DNA of 6,003 bases from Lactobacillales bacterium. GTDB lineage: Bacteria > Bacillota > Bacilli > Lactobacillales > Vagococcaceae. Positions 1-4,978 of this stretch are shown one piece after another (position 1 is the first letter of the stretch; every line of letters starts with the position of its first letter). The notes beneath the pieces were generated by a model that made no database searches, was not told the origin of the DNA, and was given only the letters and a program-made list of their open reading frames with translations. The DNA is taken from the NCBI GenBank assembly GCA_015655485.1, contig JAATEZ010000067.1:1-6003 (forward strand), read 5' to 3'. Both the position numbers and the translations under genes were made by a program.

Positions 1-72
1 TACGGATTTAAATCATTTGAGAACATGAAAATTAGAATCTTCTTGATCAATCAGTTAATCAAAGTAAAATAA
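1..72 (+). CDS. ISL3-family-like transposase, C-terminal fragment (5' end outside window)
   Basis: Frame 1 is open from the window edge to TAA at 70-72 and gives 23 residues, YGFKSFENMKIRIFLINQLI plus VK and one further K before the stop. The pattern (Y/F)GF(R/K)xFxNxxxRIF(L/I) is typical of the extreme C-terminus of ISL3-family transposases, DDE enzymes that cut and rejoin the IS ends. The catalytic residues and DNA-binding domains would lie upstream, outside the window, so I cannot tell whether the gene is intact. The hairpin and terminal repeat that follow support an IS origin. It could instead be the tail of an unrelated protein, because 23 residues is little evidence. Confidence 0.5.
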   Translation, partial: YGFKSFENMKIRIFLINQLIKVK

Positions 73-126
73 CAAAAAAATCCGAGACAGAAATTATTTC
101 ATTCTGTCCCAGATTTAATTTTACTT
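62..126 (-). terminator. Long hairpin inside the IS end, terminator-like on the minus strand
   Basis: The core arms are 78-92 and 102-116 (15 bp) around a 9-nt loop. On the minus strand the core starts AAATCTGGGACAGAA and all 15 positions pair, two of them as G-U wobbles. On the plus strand those two positions become C/A mismatches. A run of seven U follows on the minus strand (80-74). An outer pair, AAGTAAAAT (62-70) with ATTTTACTT (118-126), can extend the structure. The wobble pattern and U-run indicate it acts in minus-strand RNA, stopping transcripts that enter the IS from the rpsU-yqeY side. On the plus strand it could still weakly end the transposase message. The TCTGGGACA...TGTC style recurs in intergenic hairpins of Firmicutes. 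Confidence 0.7.
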
Positions 127-128
127 AA

Positions 129-155
129 CTCATCAGTCCTTATTGACAAAGAGCC
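129..155 (-). repeat. Putative right terminal inverted repeat of the IS
   Basis: Read from the tip inward on the minus strand it begins GGCTCTTTGTCAATAAGG and runs to the G at 129. It sits 56 nt beyond the transposase stop, where the inverted repeat should be. The matching left repeat is outside the window, so the tip cannot be fixed exactly: one further C at 156 could belong to it. Confidence 0.45.
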
Positions 156-300
156 CAGTTTTTTGCTGTTTGGTTTGGCTTTGTCAAGCCGGATTTTCAA
201 AAAAATCCAAGAGAAAATCTGAAGACTACAGAATCATTTCTCTCTGATCCTTCCAAAAACAAGCGGGTATGCCTAACCTGTCATATAATCATACTACTTT
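156..300. other. Gene-free spacer between the IS end and yqeY, with small hairpins
   Basis: No credible gene is visible on either strand. The stretch holds GGCTTTGTCAAGCC at 177-190, which is both a 5-bp stem with a TGTC loop and a near copy of the IS tip in the opposite orientation. It also holds a 7-bp hairpin, GGATTTT (191-197) with AAAATCC (202-208), and the probable yqeY terminator at 199-243. Confidence 0.6.
199..243 (-). terminator. Probable intrinsic terminator of the rpsU-yqeY operon
   Basis: On the minus strand AGAGAAA (243-237) pairs with TTTCTCT (216-210), and inside it TCTG (232-229) pairs with CAGA (221-218) around a 7-nt loop. The two stems are separated by a four-versus-one internal bulge. 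A run of seven U lies at 205-199, four nucleotides after the stem. The site is 58 nt past the yqeY stop, a natural place for the operon's own terminator. The stem is AT-rich and broken, so the call is tentative. The stronger hairpin at 62-126 would act as a second stop. Confidence 0.4.
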
Positions 301-756
301 TTATTCAGCAGTTCTTTGCAAATTTTTCTTTACTAAAGCGTTGACTTCACTGCCATCTGCCTTGCCTTTGACTTTAGGCATCACGATACCCATCACCTTG
401 CCAAAATCTTTTGCAGAATCAGATCCAGTAATCCTTATAGCTTCGTTCACAATGCCTTCAAGTTCTTCTGAAGAAAGCTGCTGCGGCATATATTTCTCTA
501 CTATAGCCATTTCAGAAGTAACTTTGGCTATTAGATCCTCGCGATCTGCTTTACGAAATTCCAGCAAAGAATCTTTTCTTTGTTTCATTTCGCGAGTCAG
601 GATCGTCAATTCTTCATCCGCGGTTAATTCATGACCTGCATGGATCTGTTCATTTTGAAGGGCAGCCTTAACCATTCGGATCACGGTCAATGATTCTTTA
701 TCCTTAGCTTTCATGGCTGTCTTCAGGTCCTCATTTAACGTAGCAAGAAGTGACAA
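301..756 (-). CDS. yqeY: YqeY family protein (GatB/YqeY domain)
   Basis: This 151-residue protein matches the YqeY family in length (about 148 aa) and sequence. An N-terminal helical part (MSLLATLNEDLKTAMKAKDK, then an LTVIRMVKAALQNEQI segment) is followed by a charged middle. The C-terminal part carries YMPQQLSSEELEGIV and DFGKVMGIVMPKVKGKADG, the region shared with the tail of the GatB amidotransferase subunit, which contacts tRNA. The biochemical role of free-standing YqeY is not firmly known; a link to tRNA or translation is inferred from the domain and from its place behind rpsU. The start is TTG at 756-754: the SD-like GGAGATG at 769-763 is well spaced for it and no in-frame ATG gives a full-length N-terminus. 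It begins 26 bp after rpsU ends. Confidence 0.93.
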   Translation of the reverse strand: MSLLATLNEDLKTAMKAKDKESLTVIRMVKAALQNEQIHAGHELTADEELTILTREMKQRKDSLLEFRKADREDLIAKVTSEMAIVEKYMPQQLSSEELEGIVNEAIRITGSDSAKDFGKVMGIVMPKVKGKADGSEVNALVKKNLQRTAE

Positions 757-762
757 ATTTCA

Positions 763-769
763 CATCTCC
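763..769 (-). promoter_or_regulatory. Ribosome binding site fixing the TTG start of yqeY
   Basis: GGAGATG on the minus strand; its GGAG core lies 9 nt before the TTG at 756. The nearby ATG within the motif is followed at once by TGA, and the GTG just downstream is in another frame, so TTG is the only initiator in the reading frame that suits this site. Confidence 0.65.
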
Positions 770-782
770 ATTCGTTTTAACA

Positions 783-959
783 TTAGAATTTTTTACGTTT
801 TCTAGCCGCTTCTGATTTCTTCTTGCGCTTTACACTTGGTTTTTCGTAAAATTCACGTTTACGATATTCCTGTAAAGTACCAGTTTTAGAAACGGAACGT
901 TTGAAGCGACGAAGAGCATCATCAAGAGATTCGTTTTTACGAACGACAGTTTTTGACAT
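783..959 (-). CDS. rpsU: 30S ribosomal protein S21
   Basis: A 58-codon frame begins MSKTVVRKNESLDDALRRFK, continues with RSVSKTGTLQEYRKREFYEK, and ends with a very basic tail rich in KRKKK and RKRKK. This is the standard bacterial S21 in length and sequence. S21 is a small-subunit protein near the anti-Shine-Dalgarno end of 16S rRNA, needed for efficient initiation on natural mRNAs. ATG at 959 is preceded by a purine-rich AGGGAGGG-type site (967-976). The gene is first in a two-gene unit with yqeY, behind a near-consensus promoter and a leader of about 75 nt. Nothing in the protein is unusual. Confidence 0.97.
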   Translation of the reverse strand: MSKTVVRKNESLDDALRRFKRSVSKTGTLQEYRKREFYEKPSVKRKKKSEAARKRKKF

Positions 960-960
960 A

Positions 961-1034
961 CAAATTCCCTCCCTCCGAGCTTAAAAAGTAACCGTTTTTT
1001 CTGTTATTAAATAATAACAACAAGAAACTGTCCT
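961..1034 (-). promoter_or_regulatory. rpsU 5' leader with small AT palindrome
   Basis: The predicted leader is about 75 nt. It contains a perfect palindrome, GTTATTAAATAATAAC (1003-1018), and ends in a strong purine-rich ribosome binding site (967-976). The palindrome could form a weak hairpin or be a protein-binding site. I do not recognise it as a known riboswitch or ribosomal leader. Confidence 0.35.
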
Positions 1035-1040
1035 TTTACT

Positions 1041-1069
1041 ATTATAACGAAAGAGTTTTTTTGCGTCAA
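1041..1069 (-). promoter_or_regulatory. Strong vegetative promoter for rpsU-yqeY
   Basis: On the minus strand TTGACG (1069-1064) and TATAAT (1046-1041) are separated by exactly 17 bp, within one base of the sigma-A consensus. Transcription should start near 1034. High expected strength suits a ribosomal protein gene. Confidence 0.88.
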
Positions 1070-1135
1070 CTGTTCCATTCAATTTATTCAAATAAAAATG
1101 ATTATTTCTCAAATCCAGGACCAAAAATAAAATAA

Positions 1136-1570
1136 CTAGCCCTTTGCGGCACATTTCTCACACTTCCCAAATATTTCAAAACGATGCCCCTCGATCTGGC
1201 AGCCGGCTAGCTGTTCTTCAAAATAATCCATCGGGCACATGCGGATCTCTTTGGTCTGACCGCAGACAGTACATATAAAATGGTGATGGTGGCCAATTTT
1301 TCCATGACAGCAGTGATATCTGAATTTTTTTTCGCCATTCAACTCCATTTCTTCGACCAGATCCAACTCTACAAAATCATGAAGATTTCGATAGACCGTA
1401 TCATAGCTGATTCCACGATAATCCATCTCTAAATAATCATATACGTCCTTTGCCGCAACATACCCATCTTTATCAATCAGAAACTGAAGGATCTGCTCAC
1501 GTTTTTTGGTATATTTATATCCATGATCTTTTAAAATATCCATCGATTCTTTTAATTGAGATGTTTGCAT
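1136..1570 (-). CDS. zur: Zinc uptake regulator Zur (Fur family)
   Basis: A 144-residue Fur-family repressor. The N-terminal winged helix covers about residues 1-85, with recognition helix GISYDTVYRNL at 53-63. The C-terminal dimer and metal domain holds HHHH at 94-97, CTVC at 100-103 and CEKC at 137-140; the two CxxC pairs form the family's structural zinc site. The choice of Zur over Fur or PerR rests on features shared with Bacillus Zur as I recall it: GYKYTKKRE near the start, HHHHFIC, QTKEI, CPMD (112-115) and GHRFEIFG (129-135 region). With zinc bound it would repress zinc importers and zinc-independent ribosomal protein paralogues; no such target adjoins it here. ATG at 1570 has GAGG (1582-1579) 8 nt upstream. 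It is divergent from the dikinase regulator gene. No clear terminator separates it from rpsU, so read-through is possible. Confidence 0.88.
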   Translation of the reverse strand: MQTSQLKESMDILKDHGYKYTKKREQILQFLIDKDGYVAAKDVYDYLEMDYRGISYDTVYRNLHDFVELDLVEEMELNGEKKFRYHCCHGKIGHHHHFICTVCGQTKEIRMCPMDYFEEQLAGCQIEGHRFEIFGKCEKCAAKG

Positions 1571-1620
1571 TTTTTTCGCCTCGATTTCTCACAGTTCTTT
1601 TCTTTATACTACACTACTTA

Positions 1621-1629
1621 TGCTATAAT
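1621..1629 (+). promoter_or_regulatory. Extended -10 promoter of the dikinase regulator gene
   Basis: TGCTATAAT is a full extended -10 element (TGn plus TATAAT). The -35 region 17 bp upstream (1601-1606, TCTTTA) is poor, as is common with extended -10 promoters. The start would be near 1636, giving a leader of about 32 nt. The divergent zur promoter must lie in the same 97-bp gap, but I could not identify it with confidence. Confidence 0.6.
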
Positions 1630-1667
1630 ATAATGGTTGGTAAAGGATTGCAAGAAAGGAGTTTTTT

Positions 1668-2495
1668 ATGGAAAGCAAATGTATCAGCATCGTGATCATT
1701 TCAGACTCGGCTGGTGAAACAGCGTTGAAATTAGCTCAAGCCTCTATGGCGCAGTATCCGGATGTAGAGTTTTTACTTACACGCAGGTCATTTGTCACTA
1801 AAGAAAAGGCATTAACCGAATCGCTAGAGTTGGCCAAAGTACAGAATGCCCTAGTTTTGCACACGATCATTTCTAAACGTTTGGTGGATATTGCCAACGA
1901 TTTTTGTCAAAAAAACGATCTATTTTGCATGGATATTTTGACTCCAGTCGTGAAAGAAATCAAGAATCGGTCTCAAAAAGAGCCGTCTAGAGAGCCTGGA
2001 GCTCTTCATCATCTGAATGAAAATTATTTTGCCAGGATCAACGCAATGGAATTCGCAGTGAAATATGACGATGGAAAAGATCCTCGCGGTTTTCTTGAAG
2101 CAGACATTGTCCTTTTAGGTGTCTCAAGAACCTCCAAAACTCCATTGAGTCTTTTTTTAGCCAATAAAAATTTAAAAGTAGCTAATCTGCCGCTTATTCC
2201 CGACGCTCATATTCCAAAACAATTATGGGAAATCGATCCATCAAAAATAGTCGGTCTTACCAATGATCCGGAATTTTTAAATCAAATCAGGAAAGAACGC
2301 ATGAGAGCCTATGGCTTGAATCCGGATACCGCCTATTCAGATATTGACAAGTTCCGAAAAGAACTTGAATTTGCCAATGATCTGTATGAAAAATTGGGGT
2401 GTGTAGTCATCAATGTCGCGCAGCTGTCTATCGAAGAAACAGCTTCAATCATTCTTCATGAATTGAAATTGGAAGATCACAGCTATTATAGTTAG
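1668..2495 (+). CDS. yqfL: Pyruvate,phosphate dikinase regulatory protein (bifunctional kinase/pyrophosphorylase, PDRP family)
   Basis: This 275-residue protein has the usual length and layout of the DUF299/PDRP family. An N-terminal domain opens with IVIISDSAGETA (8-19). A nucleotide-binding loop, GVSRTSKT (151-158), follows EADIVLL, and a conserved segment, LPLIPDAHIPKQLWEID, comes after. The family switches pyruvate,phosphate dikinase (or PEP synthase) off by ADP-dependent phosphorylation of an active-site threonine and on by phosphate-dependent pyrophosphate release, controlling flux between pyruvate and PEP. This predicts a dikinase gene elsewhere in the genome. ATG at 1668 follows AAAGGAG (1655-1661) at 6 nt. 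The gene stands alone: zur diverges upstream and a strong hairpin follows. In Bacillus subtilis the homologue is yqfL; the enterobacterial ppsR acts on PEP synthase, so the exact target is inferred. Confidence 0.93.
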   Translation: MESKCISIVIISDSAGETALKLAQASMAQYPDVEFLLTRRSFVTKEKALTESLELAKVQNALVLHTIISKRLVDIANDFCQKNDLFCMDILTPVVKEIKNRSQKEPSREPGALHHLNENYFARINAMEFAVKYDDGKDPRGFLEADIVLLGVSRTSKTPLSLFLANKNLKVANLPLIPDAHIPKQLWEIDPSKIVGLTNDPEFLNQIRKERMRAYGLNPDTAYSDIDKFRKELEFANDLYEKLGCVVINVAQLSIEETASIILHELKLEDHSYYS

Positions 2496-2532
2496 ATTAA
2501 AACAGGTCCAACTTTTTTTAAGAAAAAAAAGC

Positions 2533-2586
2533 TAAGAAAAGTAAGCCATTGATTGGGAAAAAACAATCAATGGCTTACTTTTCTTA
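2533..2586. terminator. Bidirectional terminator with a 23-bp perfect stem
   Basis: Arms 2533-2555 and 2564-2586 are perfect inverted repeats of 23 bp, with the 8-nt loop GGAAAAAA. On the minus strand eight U follow (2530-2523), making a strong terminator for hom-thrB. On the plus strand the 3' arm itself ends in CTTTTCTTA with only a weak tail, so termination of the dikinase regulator message is likely but less U-rich. It lies between two converging genes, 38 nt after one stop and 63 nt after the other. Confidence 0.9.
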
Positions 2587-2648
2587 AAATTGAACATTCG
2601 ATTATTCCGAAAACACCTGGGAAAAAACTGTTTGATTCAGAATTTTTT

Positions 2649-3512
2649 CTAAATGATTTGAGTGCCTGATCTTTCGACCGCCAGCTGGAGTATCTTTGCT
2701 TTTTCAGAGTATTTTTTTAGCAGGTTCATCATGTCCCTAGTTTTCTCTTTTGGACTCAGGATCAAAACAGTTGGGCCGGCACCGCTCAGAACGCTTCCAA
2801 AAGCTCCTGAATCACGGGCAATTTTTTTTATTTGAGCCATATGCGGCAATAAGGGTGTCCGATATTTCTCATGCCATAAATCTTTTTCCATCATCTTTCC
2901 TGCTAAACAAAGATCATCATTCAAAATAGCGGCTATCATCACATTGCTGATACTGCTTGCCAGAACGGCCTCAGAATAATCCAACTTATCCGGCAATACA
3001 TTTCTGCTTTCGCTCGTCAGCAGGTGTTCTTCAGGGATGTAAACAAGGATATCACATTCAGGAAAATGATGTTTCACATATTGAACTTCTTTGCCATCAA
3101 AACTCGCAACGATGAAGTCGCCGCAAACAGCCGGTACGACATTATCCGGATGGCCTTCTAGTCTCGTAGCCAGATTGATCTTCTCAGCTGCTGACAAATG
3201 AAGTCCGCCTAACAGATCAGCCAGTTCAATTCCAGCAACAATGGCACTCGAACTGCTGCCCAAACCTCTGGCAGGAGGAATATCCGTCGTCATTTTTAAA
3301 TGGTGTGGTTTAAGCCCCGGTTCAATGGACAATGCCGTTGTAATGATCATATTCGTTTCATCATGAGGGATATCCGCATCAAGAGAATGCTCGATAAACC
3401 AAGCCTCACTTTCAGATATCAACTCAAGTTCTAAATAAAGCCCAAGCGCTATTCCGCACGAATCAAATCCTGGTCCTAAATTAGCACTAGTAGCCGGTAC
3501 TCTGATCTTCAT
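2649..3512 (-). CDS. thrB: Homoserine kinase
   Basis: A GHMP-family kinase that phosphorylates homoserine with ATP to O-phosphohomoserine, the substrate of threonine synthase, in the cytosol. Numbered from the upstream ATG at 3515, the diagnostic motifs are VPATSANLGPGFDS (6-19), the ATP-binding loop PPARGLGSSSSA (80-91), EGHPDNVVPA (120-129), RNVLP (171-175) and the C-terminal SGAGPTVL (244-251). Length (287-288 aa) is normal. Two ATGs are adjacent. I chose the second (3512, MKIRVPATS) because GGAG at 3524-3521 is 8 nt away from it but only 5 nt from the first; the two products differ by one Met. It follows hom by 44-47 bp with no terminator between, and the strong 2533-2586 hairpin ends the unit. 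thrC, often between or beside these genes in other Firmicutes, is absent. Confidence 0.96.
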   Translation of the reverse strand: MKIRVPATSANLGPGFDSCGIALGLYLELELISESEAWFIEHSLDADIPHDETNMIITTALSIEPGLKPHHLKMTTDIPPARGLGSSSSAIVAGIELADLLGGLHLSAAEKINLATRLEGHPDNVVPAVCGDFIVASFDGKEVQYVKHHFPECDILVYIPEEHLLTSESRNVLPDKLDYSEAVLASSISNVMIAAILNDDLCLAGKMMEKDLWHEKYRTPLLPHMAQIKKIARDSGAFGSVLSGAGPTVLILSPKEKTRDMMNLLKKYSEKAKILQLAVERSGTQII

Positions 3513-3520
3513 CATTTCAT

Positions 3521-3524
3521 CTCC
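3521..3524 (-). promoter_or_regulatory. Ribosome binding site of thrB (decides between two ATGs)
   Basis: The minus-strand GGAG, extendable to GGAGATGA, lies 5 nt before the first ATG (3515) and 8 nt before the second (3512). The spacing favours the second. Confidence 0.6.
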
Positions 3525-3559
3525 ATAAAATCAAAAATATTCGCTGCAAAACGTTTCTG

Positions 3560-4843
3560 TCAATCCTTTAAAACTTTATATGTGGCTAATAATTTAAAGT
3601 CTGCCACTTCCTTAAGCGCAGCAGTGACTTTTCTCACTTGAGCTTTCGTCATTGAGTGAGTGATAATGACGATTCGAGCTCTTTGTCCGTCCGCCTGCTG
3701 CTGAACGATCTGATCATAACTTATACTGATCCTGGTAAATATTTCTGTAAACTTCAAAACTTGTCCCACTTTATCAGGCACTTCTAAAGAAAAATAATAT
3801 TTAGAAATGATTTCTTCGTCGGACGCGAGATTTTTCGTTTCATGATAAACATTAAAAGGCCGGCCTGTCATTTTTAATTTGATATTTTTGCCGATTTCAA
3901 TAATGTCGCCCACCACACTGGTCGCAGTAGGCAATGAGCCGGCTCCGGGACCATAATACATGGATTGACCCACACCGGTACTATTAATGAATACGGCATT
4001 ATATTCATTTAGGACACTAGCAAGCGGATGCTGTTTAGGTACTAACACCGGACCTACCGAGGCGCTGACATGTCCGTCATTTATTTCAGAAGATCCAATC
4101 AGTTTGATGACGTAACCCAAGCGATCCGCCATATCAATATCTTCTAAAGCCAATCCGCGGATCCCGTTTATTTCGATATCCGAAAGTTCAATATCCATTC
4201 CAAAACAAAATTGGGTCAAAATGACCATTTTATATGCCGCATCAATACCGTCGACATCATTGGTCGGATTCGATTCTGCAAAACCCAGCTCTTGAGCTTG
4301 TTTTAGCGCTCGATCATAAGTCATTTTTTCAGAAACCATCTTCGTCAGCATATAATTGGTCGTGCCGTTTACGATCCCTAAAACTCTTTGAACTTCATCT
4401 CCTGCCAAGCTGTTCGTGATTGTTCTTAAAATCGGGATACCTCCAGCTACACTGGCTTCGTAATATAGATCACAATCATTTTCACTGGCACAGTCGATCA
4501 ATTCACGACCATGCTGAGCTAATAAATCTTTATTAGCTGTAACCACATTTTTGCCATTAGATAAAGCTTTTAGAATAAAAGATCTTGCAGGTTCGATTTT
4601 CCCCATCAATTCAACGACGATTTGAATTTCTTTATCTTGAATAATTTCATCAATATTTGTCGTCAATGGGATATCATATTGAACTGCCAAATGCTGCTTT
4701 TCAAATTCGTCTTTCACTAACGCTTTTGCAATCACGATCTCTGTTCCGGTTATTTGAGTGATTTTCTGTTTATGTTCTTCAAGAATACGAGGAATTCCAG
4801 ATCCAACAGTTCCCAATCCGAGTAACCCTATTTTTAGTGTCAT
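3560..4843 (-). CDS. hom: Homoserine dehydrogenase with C-terminal ACT domain
   Basis: This enzyme reduces aspartate 4-semialdehyde to homoserine with NAD(P)H, the branch step to threonine and methionine. Numbered from the upstream ATG at 4852, it shows the Rossmann loop IGLLGLGTVGSG (8-19), TANKDLLAQHG (105-115) with the conserved lysine K108, EASVAGGIPILR (132-143), GIVNGTTNYML (159-169) and the homoserine-binding stretch AESNPTNDVDGIDAAYK (192-208). Residues from about 354 form an ACT domain, which in this family commonly mediates threonine feedback. Length (427-430 aa) matches single-function Hom proteins; there is no fused aspartokinase. I prefer ATG 4843 (MTLKIGLLG), since the AAGGAGG site ends only 2 nt before ATG 4852 but 11 nt before 4843. 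It is first in the hom-thrB operon. No T-box or other riboswitch is visible in the 126-bp upstream gap. Confidence 0.96.
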   Translation of the reverse strand: MTLKIGLLGLGTVGSGIPRILEEHKQKITQITGTEIVIAKALVKDEFEKQHLAVQYDIPLTTNIDEIIQDKEIQIVVELMGKIEPARSFILKALSNGKNVVTANKDLLAQHGRELIDCASENDCDLYYEASVAGGIPILRTITNSLAGDEVQRVLGIVNGTTNYMLTKMVSEKMTYDRALKQAQELGFAESNPTNDVDGIDAAYKMVILTQFCFGMDIELSDIEINGIRGLALEDIDMADRLGYVIKLIGSSEINDGHVSASVGPVLVPKQHPLASVLNEYNAVFINSTGVGQSMYYGPGAGSLPTATSVVGDIIEIGKNIKLKMTGRPFNVYHETKNLASDEEIISKYYFSLEVPDKVGQVLKFTEIFTRISISYDQIVQQQADGQRARIVIITHSMTKAQVRKVTAALKEVADFKLLATYKVLKD

Positions 4844-4854
4844 GCTTTGCATTT

Positions 4855-4861
4855 CCTCCTT
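4855..4861 (-). promoter_or_regulatory. Ribosome binding site of hom (decides the start)
   Basis: The minus-strand AAGGAGG is a full consensus site. The nearest ATG (4852) is 2 nt away, too close for normal initiation; the in-frame ATG at 4843 is 11 nt away and gives the usual short N-terminus before the Rossmann fold. Confidence 0.65.
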
Positions 4862-4903
4862 AAAATAAACTTTTTAACTTTTATATTTAATCAAAATCTA
4901 ATA

Positions 4904-4931
4904 ATCATACTTCCCCTAGTATACAAAACAA
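4904..4931 (-). promoter_or_regulatory. Possible promoter of hom-thrB
   Basis: On the minus strand TTGTTT (4931-4926) and TATGAT (4909-4904) are 16 bp apart. It lies between the probable arsR-family terminator and the hom start and would give a leader of about 50 nt. The hexamers are imperfect, and an overlapping TATACT offers an alternative -10. Confidence 0.35.
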
Positions 4932-4933
4932 GC

Positions 4934-4956
4934 CAGAAAAAAACTAGTTTTTTCTG
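4934..4956 (-). terminator. Probable terminator of the CzrA-like gene
   Basis: CAGAAAAA and TTTTTCTG form an AT-rich inverted repeat around a short ACTAG-containing centre, 23 nt after the stop of the regulator gene. On the minus strand the 3' arm holds seven U and is followed by TTGTTTTG. The stem has few GC pairs, so efficiency is uncertain. Confidence 0.5.
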
Positions 4957-4978
4957 ACTATTCCCACAAATTGTTTTC

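Larger units (their letters stand above)
1..155 (+). mobile_element. Right end of an insertion sequence, probably ISL3 family (left part outside window)
   Basis: Three things in order suggest an IS end. First is an open frame that ends at 72 and reads like the C-terminus of an ISL3-type transposase. Second is a long hairpin at 62-126. Third, at 129-155, is a sequence that reads inward on the minus strand as GGCTCTTTGTCAATAAGG, which resembles the GGCTCTTT-type termini I associate with ISL3 elements. The 83 nt from stop codon to presumed tip suits this family. The element's left end, and so any target-site duplication, is outside the window. The 8 bp flanking the presumed tip are 156-163 (CAGTTTTT). 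If the tip includes one more C, they are 157-164. The family assignment comes from a short protein tail and remembered terminus style, so it is moderate only. Confidence 0.55.

Noticed and set aside
269..634. Plus-strand open frame of 121 codons
   Set aside because: It lies antisense to yqeY, which is a clear family member, and its Ser/Leu-rich product resembles no family I recognise.
1089..1106. AAATAA...TTATTT near the end of zur as a possible Fur/Zur box
   Set aside because: It has only 6-bp AT arms, lacks the TCGTAAT-type core expected for Zur, and sits upstream of the rpsU -35 element in ordinary AT-rich spacer.
1450..1695. Plus-strand open frame of 81 codons
   Set aside because: It is antisense to the start of zur, runs through the divergent promoter region and overlaps the next gene's start, with no ribosome binding site.
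4234..4419. Plus-strand open frame of 61 codons
   Set aside because: It lies entirely antisense to hom and has no coding features of its own.
4862..4978. T-box or other threonine/methionine riboswitch ahead of hom
   Set aside because: The 117-bp gap is too short and too AT-rich for a T-box, with no T-box core or anti-terminator pair. The only hairpin belongs to the end of the preceding gene.
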